A stretch of DNA of 64,000 bases, taken from the NCBI RefSeq assembly GCF_018687715.1, contig NC_056757.1:10786501-10850500 (forward strand), in the 5' to 3' direction. The DNA comes from Carya illinoinensis (taxonomy: Eukaryota; Streptophyta; Magnoliopsida; Fagales; Juglandaceae). The position numbers were made by a program, and so were the translations under genes. The notes beneath the pieces were generated by a model. It made no database searches. It had not been told where the DNA came from and saw only the letters and a program-made list of their open reading frames with translations. Shown piece after piece: positions 9,364 to 19,969 of the stretch (position 1 is its first letter; the number at the start of each line of letters is the position of its first letter).

Positions 9364-10269
9364 TGTTCTTCTTTTCTCGAATTCAGGTAGCCATAAACCC
9401 AACAAATTTTCTTTGTGGTCTTGGCTATTGAGATCAGTCTATCTAGCTAACCATATGGTACGTGCGTCAAATACCACTTGCAATTTTATTTTATTTTTTT
9501 AAATAAGGAATGGTACTCATTATCCCACATGCACTAGACACTTAAGCTATTTTAAAATTATGTTTTATTATTTTAATTTTAATTTATTATTATTAAACTA
9601 ATTGAGTTATTTATTTTACTAATTAGCATCCATACACCGTATACTTATTATAATAAAATAAAATAAAATAAAATAAAATATGTGTAATGTGTTGTATTCG
9701 GTGTGTGGTGTGTATTGTTTGAGGATAATAAGTAGAATTATTCATTGCACGCACATACATACGTCCTTCGAGCTCGTCCAACCAAGATTCCTACTAGGTG
9801 AATCTTTTTCCAATATTTCTTAAGGTAAGCAGGATTAATATTTAATTAAGGAAGTTAATTAACGTGGGAGAATAAAGAAAGAAAGTCACACCAATAATTT
9901 AACGGTTTACACCAAACTGTGGGTTAATATTATGTCATATATATTATTTTGCAATTCTAAGTAGTCTTCTATTTGCTAATTATTAGGTGGCAGTTCTCTT
10001 TGTTATAAAGATAAGTACATTGTTATCTATGTTATCCAAAAGATAAGATATTCAATGAAATACGGTATAAACATTGATTAGGACCCTCTATCTATATATA
10101 TATATATATATAATGCATTAACATTAAAAACTAAGCATTTAATTTTATAATATTTTTATTTAATTTTTTCTTTCTCTTTTTTCAAAACCATTCAAACTAT
10201 TTCACTGCTATTCACAAACTATCTGTAATACTATTCACATATTTCTTATCTCATCTCAACTCTCTGTGT

Positions 10270-10740
10270 TAGGGGTGTAATTAGCTTGGTCAGTGACCGA
10301 AGACTTCGGTCCACCCTTTTTGTCGGACATGACCTATTATACCTATAAACCAAACAAGACCATTAGCTATCAATCCAATGAACATTTTTTTTACAAATAA
10401 ATTAATACTAAAAATTAATTAAATTAGTAAAATTAAAATTCAATTAACTCTTTAATGTAGATTATTTATCTAACTCACTAAAAAAATAATTAATTATAAT
10501 TATATTTATTCTAATAGTTACTAATTTAGTACTTTAGTATTCATGATTGCCTATATTAAAATTCTAATATTTTATATGTGGTTAATGAATATTATATAAT
10601 TTCATTGTATATTGATTATTCTCTCTTACTTGTAACTTAAATATCTTAAAAAAAAATTATCTAATTACTTTAATCATCTATACGTAGTAGAATATGTATC
10701 TTATACCTATAATAACATATTTATATATTATCATATGATT
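10270..10740. mobile_element. Truncated hAT-like non-autonomous element
   Basis: The left terminus is TAGGGGTGTAA preceded by 'ctctgtgt'. The aligned copy-B element ends CACCCCTA and is followed by 'atctgtgt'. In copy A the right half is deleted, and sequence jumps to the equivalent of 38210. Confidence 0.6.
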
Positions 10741-12639
10741 CCTTATCAGACCGATAATGGAATTTGCAACTTTTTTGTTTTTTTCAAAAGCACCTCATCA
10801 GACTGACAATCCACCCTCGAAAAATTACATTAAAAGTGGCCCAATCCTTAGGCTAAATATATGAACAGTAGCGTTTGATTCTTATCTGGGCACAACCTTT
10901 CTATAAGAAGCCCAAAGAGACAATAAAAACACAAAAATAAAATTATTATGGAACATTAATGTTAGACGCCTGGCCTCGAGTAATGAAACACAGACAGGCG
11001 GCTGGGCTTGGTCCAGTTGGTCACATCACTCCAAGTTTAGGCTCCCATGTTGCCAGGTCATAAACCTCGTATCATAGTGCATGTGATATTATACATACAC
11101 GCTAGGTTTGAGTACTTGCTTAATTAAGTGAGATTAGATTTTTAATAAAAATAATATGATTTTTGATAAAAAAAAATTAATTAATGCATCAAGTTAAATC
11201 ACTTTTTTATGAAATCTGTATTATAATGTTTTTCAAATATAACAAATACTCCTAAATTTGTACTTATGTATGATCTATAAAAAAGTAAAGAATATAAATG
11301 TAAAAAACTCAAAACATGGTAAATTAATATAAATTATAGTCGATGAGATCAAATTATCCCTTACCCTTTTCTATTATTTCTGAATAAAATATATAAAAGA
11401 AAAATATCTTCTGACTTTAAAATCAAAAGTACATAAACTTCTCTTAATTATTACATCTACAAATTAAGATCCAGAAAGTCAACCGCTATAAATAAAAAGT
11501 GCTATGAGAGACATGTAATATATATATATTACTACGAATAAACTGTATTCAAAGTTGTACCCATCATAAAATTAAACAATAATATAGAAGTATTTTTAAA
11601 AAATAAAAAAAATTCAATTTACTAATATTTATTTTTTTTAACAATTAAATATAAAAGTTAAAAATAAAAAATAAAAAATTCAATCGATTATTTTTATCGA
11701 TTAATTTTATTGATTCAATTAACTTTTTTTTTATAATATATATATACACACGTGTATGTGTTGTCATTGTTGTCGCTAATTAATAGCTGGAAAAATATAG
11801 TTACAAGTACAATTATGCACTAATTTGTACACCAATATAATGTGATTGATCAAAAAATAAATTTTATTGAAAACAGTGTTAATTTAAATTTTAAGTATGA
11901 ATAAATCAGTATTGGTACACAGATTAGTACGCAACTGTACTTATATGTAACAAAACTCTTAATGGCCAGGGGAACAAGGAGTTGGTCATGGCATCTAACC
12001 TATGCCATATCCATAAGAATAAAGTCAGCTTCCCTTTGCCTGCTACATTTGACTGTTTATTAATTTATTTTTTTAAATTTTTTTAATGATTAAAAAATTA
12101 ATTTTTAATATATTAATATATTTTTTATTTTTTAAATATATCTAAGTATATTTAAAAAATATAAAAATAAAAAACTTAAAATTATACTAGGCGACACCCA
12201 TTAATCATGAGCGGCAGCCTAACATGATTCTATGTATAAATATAAAGAGACAAATTAAAGAATTATTATATTTATTTAATTATATTAGTATATTAAGGAT
12301 GGCATCCTTCACGCATTGTCGTATGTCTCATAATCTTGTTTTTTAAATATATCTAAATGCTAGCTTTTACATTTCATCTTATCTTGTTTTCCGGCGGCAT
12401 AAGATGGAAATGTTTAAGGGTGACCGGCGTGCCAGATTTGAATGTTTTTTCCCTTTTAATTTTAAAAGGAAAGAAAACAAAACATGAACCAATTACATCT
12501 TATTCTGGTCATTACTTGCACGTCATTCGTGTTGGACACGTTTTATACTGTTGCTTTGTTTTTCTTAACCAACCAGTGCTGATTTCTTTTTCTTTTCTGG
12601 TATTCTCTTAGAGAAGGAGAGAGGTTGTGTTCAGTATAA

Positions 12640-13230
12640 AGTTTTAAATTCATTCTGGATACTATTTCGGTTTAGATATTATAACGAAATATTTTGATAT
12701 CAGTATATTTTGATGTATCGTTTTAAAATTAATTATTATTATATATAAATATTTATATGTATATATAAACTAATAATTAATAAAGTAAATATATATATAT
12801 ATATGTAAGTGTGTATCATGTATATATGTATATATAGAAGAATTAAAGATTTATAAAATAAATATATATTGAAAAAAATTACAAACTTGAGTTGAGACAC
12901 AAAAATAAAAGAAAGAATTAAAGAATAGACAAATTATTAAAAGTAATAATATTTTTAGTGCATAGAAATCGGTATTTGAATTCTAAAAGTATAATTTTAT
13001 CCATTATTTTTCAACTTATTTATAAGAGAGCTATTTTTTTAATTTGAATTTTAATTTCGGACCGAAATTACTATTTTGGCCGGAATACCGGAATCCGACC
13101 GAAATTGATCGGAACAGCCGAAATTTGACCCGAAATGGAATAGATACCTACCCCATTCCGGTCACTGTTCCGGCACGAAAAATTCCGGCCGGAACCGAAC
13201 GGTTTTTAAAAATTTGGTTTAGTAAGTCAA
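12640..13230. repeat. Dispersed repeat family, member 1
   Basis: It shares text and order with 43220-43950: 'tactatttcggtttag..aaatatttt', an AT-rich centre, then 'atttcggaccgaaattactattttggcc'. It is rich in self-complementary GGACCGAAAT/CCGGT words. The element type was not resolved. Confidence 0.5.
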
Positions 13231-13594
13231 TTAGTGTGAGAATACTATACCATTATTCACAAAAGGTTTACTAATATTTATAAATTATTAAATAATTTTT
13301 TATTGCAATTTATTAGTTTTTAAATATTATTTATAAATCATCTGAAATTCTTACATATGAAGTACAAAATAACAGTCGATCATGCATACATTAGTTTAGA
13401 AATTAGGATAGATTTTCCGACTATAAGAACAGCGATCGAGCTCTCGATCCGTACTTGTATTTGTAAGAATTTGTCAACACTTTTTGTAGTGTTTTTTTTT
13501 TTTTCTTTAGCCCACCAGTGGCGATTTTCTGGTTTTTTTAAGATAAGAATATACAGATGCAAGAATAAAATGAGATAAAAAATTATGTAAATAG

Positions 13595-13993
13595 TAATTC
13601 GAGGGACCGTCCCAACCAAAGGGCCCTGAAACGTACAAAAAGGCCCATCGTATAATAAAAACCAAGAAGCTCAGAGTCTGGGCCCATCATAGAAGGATAG
13701 TCAAGAGGAATCCGAAAAGAGATATACATGGTGGCACCTTTAACGGAAGGGTAAAAACAGCGAGAAGTGATAGGATTATTCAAAATCCTAAATCTTGATC
13801 TATTTCGATAAATCCTGGACGAAATATGTGTAGCAAACGAGCCTATATATACAGGTAATATTTGAGATTTCGAGGACGATAACCTCTTAATTGACTTTAG
13901 TATCGAAGTGTTCGCAGGAGCAGCCCCCCTCGAGTTTCATCAACAAAGACAGGCCGAGCAGTGGAAGATTGGAAGTGAGACGCGTCATCAACA
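13595..13993 (+). repeat. 5' LTR of Tat-like element
   Basis: 399 bp, aligned throughout with 23382-23780. It contains the TATA-like 'cctatatatacagg' (13842-13855). Confidence 0.9.
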
Positions 13994-13995
13994 TT

Positions 13996-14012
13996 TGGCG
14001 CCGTCTGTGGGA
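13996..14012 (+). other. Primer-binding site of Tat-like element
   Basis: 'tggcgccgtctgtggga', two bases after the LTR end. TGGCGCC.. is the usual PBS opening in Tat/Athila gypsy elements. The primer tRNA was not assigned. Confidence 0.75.
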
Positions 14013-14037
14013 TCATGTGATTCAGCGTGGTTCTCAC

Positions 14038-14977
14038 ATGCCAATTGTAACATGCTCGGTAACAAGCCGAACGATGGATGCCAGACCGTCATCTGTGGAA
14101 GCACAATTAACAGTAGCAGAGAAAAAGTTGAAACAAGCTCTGGAGGCCATGGGAATCTTACAAAAGGAGAATGAAAACTTAAGACGGAAGAACGACAATT
14201 CTCATAATGACGATGTGCCCGCCCACAGCGAGCAAGGTGAGCAAGAAGCACATTGCAGGGTTGAAAATGATGCTGAACGCGAAGAGAAAGAAAGGATGTA
14301 TGATGAGTTAAAGAAGTTAGCGAGAAAATATGAAGAGATGGGGAAGAAGATGGGCAGTTCTTCCTTAATGGAAGGCCTACTACACCAAACGGATCTGCCG
14401 TAAAGTGCACGTATTATGGCTATGCCACTCCCGCCAAAGTTTAAAATTCCCCAGATAGATATGTATGATGCGTCCAAGGACCCAGTAGATCATCTGGAAA
14501 ACTATAAAACTCACATCATGCTCCACGGTTTCTAAGGAAAGATTGCATGCCGGGCTTTCTCTCTGACCCTGAAAGTCGATAGATAGCTTTGAGGAATTGG
14601 CAAATCAGTTCTTAACCCAGTTTATGCCTAGCTGGAGACATCGGCGCCCAGCCGCCTACCTGTTAACGGTTAAGCAAAAGGAAGATGAGAATTTAAAGGC
14701 CTACTTGGCCAGTTTCAACAAAGAGTGCTTAACAACGAATGACCAAGATGAGAAGATCACTCTGGCCACCCTCTTAAGAGGAGTATGGCCGTGCAGTCCT
14801 TTCATGGCAGAGTTGGCTTGGAGGACTCCTTCCACCCTCAGGGAATTCATAGATAGAGCGGATGATTTTATTAATGCAGAAGACACTCTGCAAGCTTTGA
14901 TGGACCCTTGTAAAGAAGATACTCAAGTTGAGCGGAGAAACAGGTGGACTGATAAGAAGGGCAATCCGAGTAGGTGA
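14038..14977 (+). pseudogene. Gag of Tat-like element
   Basis: The first part, 14038-14403, is open and rich in Glu/Lys (coiled-coil-like) and ends at TAA. It continues in frame with 'MPLPPKFKIPQIDMYDASKD' and 'DPVDHLENY', then has an internal stop and a small deletion. It resumes at 14597-14977 with 'NQFLTQFMPSWRHRRPAAYL' and 'LTVKQKEDENLKAYL', typical of the plant gypsy gag (retrotrans_gag) core. A knuckle-like Cys-x2-His..His-x5-Cys piece is near 15075-15140, with a stop. Non-functional. Confidence 0.85.
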
Positions 14978-15489
14978 AAAAGAGCAAGAGAAGGGCAGTC
15001 AGATCACAACCTCAGATTGGTGCACAATAATCTGGGCATACAGGAAGGAGAGAGGGAAAAGGAAAGTCACCGCCCAATCAAAACAGGCGGTCGATACTGC
15101 AAATATCATCAGATGAGCTCGCACTAGACTGAGGACTGCATGACCATGAGAAAGAGAGTCTCTGAGTTAGCAGGAACTAGTGAATTGGAGCGAATGGTCG
15201 CGGAGCGGTCAAAGCCTAAAAAGCGTCAGGAGACTAGGTAAGGAGCAAAGCGGAGTTTTAGTCCATAAAGAATGCGCCATGTTAATAACCGCCAGGATAA
15301 GAGGGCGACGTCGCCCCCAAAAGGCAATCGGAGCAGGGCGCCCATTGGAGAAATAAAGACCATAGCGGGAGGTTTTGCTAGAGGTGGTACTTCCAAATCC
15401 AGCCGAAAGGCATATACTCGAAATGCAAGATATAAAGAGGTATTCGTGGCGGATAACGCACACAAACAACCAAAACTTAGCAATGAGTG

Positions 15490-15960
15490 AATGGTGATAT
15501 CCTTCGAGGAGGCAGACAGGGAAGGAATTATATATCCGCACGACGATGCTTTAGTGATAACCCTCGTGATAGCCAATTATACAACTAGGCGGGTACTAGT
15601 AGACAATGGGAGCTCGGCTGATATACTGTTCTGGGAAGCGTTTGTCAAAATGGGGATTGATGTTGGCTAAGGCTCTCCCCTACGCTATTAAAGGGTTTCT
15701 CAGGGGATACTATACAGCCTGTAGGGGCAATCACGCTCCCAGTAACTGCAGGCATGGCAACACGAACAGCAACCATGATGACCAACTTTTTAGTAGTGAA
15801 AGCTCATTCCTCTTACAATGCTATATTAGGGAGACCGACACTCAACCATTTGAAGGCGGTAACATCTACCTACCATCTCAAGATGAAGTTCCCAACAGAT
15901 GGCGACGTGGGAGAGGTGAGCAGGCCTTGGCTCGAGAATGTTATGTGCAAGAATTAAAGA
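15490..15960 (+). pseudogene. Aspartic protease of Tat-like element
   Basis: The frame begins 'MVISFEEADREGI'. The active-site motif VDNGSSADILF is at about 15599-15630; the DNG form is normal for Tat proteases. After a frameshift and stops, the C-terminal half appears at 15754-15930 with 'AHSSYNAILGRPTLNHLKAV' and 'TSTYHLKMKFPT', the usual end of this domain. It processes the Gag-Pol polyprotein in intact elements; here it is broken. Confidence 0.85.
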
Positions 15961-16193
15961 AAGTCAAGAAGGAAATCTGCATGGTGGCAGGGCAGGATGG
16001 GGCCTTGCTGCCCCTGCCACCACCTATAGTGGTAACTTACGAGAGAGATATAGAAGTCAGGGATGACCGGGTTCAACAACATGCAGAAGTCAACGAACCT
16101 CTGGAACTCGTGACGTTATACACTAACCACCCTAGGGCCACTACTTGTATCGACACTCAAGTCCTACCAGCAGATAGAGAAGCTTTGATATAG

Positions 16194-17560
16194 TTGTTGA
16201 TAGAACACAAGGATGTCTTCGCGTGGAGCCATGAAGAAATGCCCGGTATAAACAACGAAATCATTAAGCACTGCTTAAGCGTAGACCCGACGTACAAAGC
16301 AGTGCGACAGAAGAGGAGATCGTTTAGAGTAGAAAAGTACACCGCCATTAATGAAGAAGTTGAAAGATTGCTCACAGCCGACTTCATCAGAGAGGCCCAC
16401 TACCCAGAGTGGTTATCCAATGTTGTCGTGGTGAAAAAGGCGAATGGGAAGTGGAGAATGTGTGTAGACTTCACGGATTTAAACAAAACTTACCCAAAAG
16501 ATAGTTTCACGTTGCCACGCATCGACGTCATTGTAGATGCTACAGCGAGGCATCATATGTTGAGCTTCATGGACGCATATTCAGGTTACAACCAGATACG
16601 GATGAATGCGGCAGACGAGGAAAAGACATCTTTCATCATAGACCAAGAGCTGTATTGTTACCAGGTTATGCCCTTTGGACTGAAGAATGCAGGGGCGACT
16701 TACCAAAGGCTGGTAAACTGGATGTTTAGAGAGCAGATTGAAAAATCTATGGAGGTATATGTAGATGACCTACTGGTAAAAAAGCAAAGAGTCTGCTCAG
16801 CACCTTGTGGATTTGCGAACAGCGTTTGGAGTCTTATGTCGTTACAAAATGAGGCTGAACCCATCGAAATGTGCTTTTGGGATCCAGTCAGGGAAATTCG
16901 GCTTCATCATGTCTGAAAGAGGAATTGAAGCTTTTCCAGATAAGATAGAGGCCATAATCAATATGAAGCAGTCAAAGAATTTGAACGAGACTCAGCGACT
17001 AGCAGGGAGACTGGCCGCCCTGTGAAGGTTCATAGCCAGGTCAATAGACAAGTGCCTTCCCTTTTTTCAAGTACTGTGGAAGGTCCATCCTTGGAATGAG
17101 CAGTGCGACAAAGCGTTCGAGAGATTAAAACAATATCTGGCCAATCTGCCCCTTTTAAAGCGACTAGACAAGGGAGACGTACTTTATGCGTATCTAGCAG
17201 TCTTCCCGCATGCTGTATCCGCCGTCCTCGTAAAGTAAGAAGGAGCCGTGCAACACCCGGTGTACTATGTGAGTCAAGCACTCAGAGGGGCAAAGGCAAT
17301 GTATCCTCAAATTGAGTTATTGGTGTTTGCCTTGGTAATGGCGGCTAGGAAACTCCATCCTTATTTTCAAGCCCACACAATAAGGGTATTGACGGAGGCT
17401 CCGTTGGCAAAATTTTTGAGGAAGCCGGATTACACAACGAGGCTAATAGGTTGGTTAGTCAAGCTAAGTGAGTTCGATGTAGAGTATGAGCCAAGAAAAG
17501 TAATTAAAGGGCAAGCAATGGCGGATTTTGTGGCGGAGTTCTCAAATTTTCCCCGCAAAG
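16194..17560 (+). pseudogene. Reverse transcriptase and RNase H of Tat-like element
   Basis: The RT fingers and palm are open in 16194-16800, with 'NVVVVKKANGKWRMCVDFTD', 'YPKDSFTLPRID', 'LSFMDAYSGYNQI' and the catalytic box YVDDLLV (about 16756-16775). A frameshift follows. The thumb continues in another frame at 16807-17025 ('RLNPSKCAFGI..SGKFGFI'), and a stop closes it. The RNase H/connection part runs 17030-17560 with 'HPVYYVSQALRGAKAMYPQI' and 'RLIGWLVKLSEFDVEYEPRK'. At least two frameshifts make it inactive. Confidence 0.9.
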
Positions 17561-17579
17561 AGGCAGTAGCACCATCAGG

Positions 17580-17880
17580 GAAGCCGTGGATATTGTTCAT
17601 GACGGGTCATCCTACAACGGCGCTGAGTATGAAGCACTGATAGCAGGGTTGTCTGTGGCCGACCAAATCGGGGAAACCGAGATAGACGCCAGGTCGGATT
17701 CACAAGTGGTAGTAAATCAGGTTTTCGGCCTGTACGCTACTAAAGGCAAAAAGTTAAAGAAATATCTGGTCCGAGTTTGGAAAATACGCGACCACTTCTT
17801 ATACTTCACTATAACTCAGATACCCAGAATGGACAATGAGGTCACAGACAGATTGGCACGAGTAGCATCTGGAGGGGAGG
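17580..17880 (+). pseudogene. Second (archaeal-type) RNase H of Tat-like element, internally deleted
   Basis: It opens with the W-I-L-F..G segment at 17586 and then jumps to 'YNGAEYEALIAGLSVADQIG' with 'ARSDSQVVVNQVFG' and 'RMDNEVTDRLARVA'. About 30 residues after the first catalytic region are missing (the G.GAG..L strand), and the first Asp is in a different frame. A second RNase H is diagnostic for the Tat group. Confidence 0.75.
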
Positions 17881-19203
17881 AAGTACCCTTACCATGGCCA
17901 ATCGAGAGAAGGATCATCGAGGTCCTAGCTGTGGGTGTCGAGGTAGGAGTTATGGGGTCAAGCACCCCAGATTGGGTGAACAGTATAGTGGAGTACTTGG
18001 ATGAAGGAAAATTACCTGAAACAAGAGAAGAGACGAAAAAGATGAAGAAAAGGGCAGCAAGATTCCTACTCATCGATGGAATCCTTTACAAAAAAGGCTT
18101 CTCTATCCCTTTACTGCGATGCATATCTGCACAAGAAGCACAATATATCTTAATTGAGATACACGAAGGGATATGTGGAAATCATAGTGGGGGAAGAACC
18201 TTGGCTAGGAAAGCGGTCCAGGCAGGATATTATTGGCCTAATGCTTTAAGGGATGCACGAGAGTTCTCAAAGAGATGTACAAAATGCCAGACTTACGCAA
18301 TCGTACCACACGCCCCTCCGGAGGAGTTAACATCAATAACAGCACCATGGCCTTTCGCCTAGTGGAGGGTAAATCTGATGGGACCCTTCCCGCCAGGAAA
18401 AGGTGGTGTTAAATTTATGATAGTCACCGTCGACTATTTTACAAAATGGGTAGAAGCAGAGCTGTTAGCAACGATCACAAGCAAAACTGTGACAAAATTC
18501 TTATGGAAGAATGTCATTTGCGGATTCAAGATTCTCCAGAGTATTATAACTGACAATGGGCGCCAATTGGACTCAGATCACTACAAAGAATGGTGTGCGG
18601 AGTTAAGGATCAAGGCAAAGTACTCCTCCTCAGGCCATCCCCAAGCAAATGGTCAAGTAGAGGCGACAAACAAGGCGTTGATCTCAATCCTCAAGAAAAA
18701 GGTCGCGGAGAAGAAAGGAGATTGGGCAAACGAGCTGCCAAGGGTACTCTGGGTGTACATAACTACAACCAAAACTCTAACAAGGGAATCCCATTTATGC
18801 TGGCGTACGGATGCGAGGCAGTTATAGCAATGGAAGTAGGGCTGCCAACCTACAGAACGAGCCATTTCTCGGGTACCCGAAATGACAAAAAGATAGAAGA
18901 ATACATTGACTTACTCAAAGAAGAAAGAGAGATAGCCGAGGCTCGAATGCTGCAAGAAAAAAGAAAAGCTACGCAGTACTTCAACAAAAGAGTAAGACCC
19001 AGGACCTTTAAAGTGGGCGACCTGGTTTAAAAAAAAAAAAGCGGGGTGACTACCCAAGGCGAGGGAAAAATGGGACCCCAATGGGAAGGTCCTTATCTAG
19101 TAATAGCCAACAACCGACCCAGATCGTACCATTTGAAAGATGATGAGGGCAAGGAACTACCGCACCCATGGAACACAGAGCACTTGAAGAAATTTTATCA
19201 ATA
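17881..19203 (+). pseudogene. Integrase of Tat-like element
   Basis: The zinc-binding HHCC is at about 18160-18290 (HEGICGNH ... CTKCQ). The core follows a stop at 18361 (WPFA then TAG) and runs 'GVKFMIVTVDYFTKWVEAEL' (first Asp near 18430), 'IITDNGRQ' (second Asp near 18552) and 'HPQANGQVEATNKALI' (Glu near 18660). All three catalytic acids are visible. A frameshift near 18790 leads to 'PFMLAYGCEAVIAMEVGLP'. The C-terminal part 'RVRPRTFKVGDLV' ends in a stop before a poly-A run at 19029. The remaining 'GPQWEGPYLV' and the final 'HLKKFYQ' stop at 19203 lie in another frame. Confidence 0.9.
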
Positions 19204-19329
19204 ATTTTTGTAGTATTTATTGGTTTAAACATTCATTCTCTTTATTTTTGTTCAATGTTTGCGACATCGCTATTTATGAATATATTCCATTTTGATCATT
19301 AAGAATTCTGTACAGAGAAAAAAGTTCCC

Positions 19330-19820
19330 AAGTGTGAATATAAACGCCATAAAAAAAGGGTAAGAAAGGTCAGAGACCGCTCGATCCTAAACATCGAAGG
19401 CAAGTCTTAGCAGCTTGTGGTGTCATGAAAAAAGGACGAAAAAGGTCAAGGACCGCTCTATCCTAAACACCAAAGGCAAGCCTTAGCAGCTTATGGTGCC
19501 ATGAAAAAAGGGCGCATAGATCCTCAAACCACGCCGACCCTAAACACCAAAGACAAGCCTTAGCAGCTTGTGATACCATGAAAAAGGGTGAGAAAGGTTA
19601 GGGACCAATTGACCCTAAACACCAAGATAAGCCTTAGCAGCTTATGGTGCCATGAAAAAATGGCGCGTAAGTCCTCAGACCACGCCGACCCTAAACACCA
19701 AAGGAAAGTCTTAGCAGCTTGTGTTGCCATGAAAAAAGAGCACACAAGTCCTTAGATCACGTCGATCCATAACACCAAAAGCAAGCCTCAGTAGCTTGCG
19801 GTGTCATGAAAAAGACAAGA
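19330..19820 (+). repeat. Six-copy tandem repeat, 72-78 bp period
   Basis: The core 'aagccttagcagctt(a/g)tggtg(c/t)catgaaaaa' occurs at about 19402, 19475, 19553, 19628, 19703 and 19783, each with 'cctaaacaccaa(a)g' before it. Such blocks between pol and the 3' part are common in Tat elements. Confidence 0.9.
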
Positions 19821-19969
19821 ATTAAAAGAACACAGTGGCCAAAACGTTCAACAGAGCAAACCAAAATCCATTGTCACAAATATACAAGATATAAAACTAC
19901 TAAAGAAAAAAAAAAATTATTATCCATAGTCAAATACACAAAAGGCAAAATTATCAAGTGGCATCCTCA

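Larger units (their letters stand above)
1..11590. repeat. Segmental duplication, copy A
   Basis: Direct repeat of 25778-39063. Position 1 pairs with 25778 (shared stretch around 'gagggtataaatccccctttt'), and collinear similarity runs to about 11590, where A and B diverge after 'cccatcat(a/g)aaattaaa'. Copy A starts at the window edge, so it probably extends further left. Relative to B it carries the copia insertion at 3196-9363 and about 130-180 extra bases near 2396-2550. It lacks the insertions at 26383-27600, about 30057-30562 and 32412-38111. It also lacks the right half of a hAT-like element that is still whole in B. Most aligned stretches differ visibly, but roughly 2230-2930 is almost identical to B. 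Confidence 0.9.
9369..13594. other. AT-rich intergenic region with repeat relics
   Basis: No supported gene. 9369-11590 is the right part of duplication copy A. 10270-10740 is the left half of a hAT-like non-autonomous element that is complete in copy B (31334-32104). About 12640-13230 belongs to a dispersed repeat also seen at 43220-43950. (TA)n occurs at about 10091-10111 and 11738-11748. Open frames at 12357-12611 and 13044-13274 resemble nothing I know. Confidence 0.6.

Noticed and set aside
13988..14477. Minus ORFs of 140 and 91 codons over the gypsy gag
   Set aside because: Shadows of the gag frame, which has recognisable gag motifs on +.
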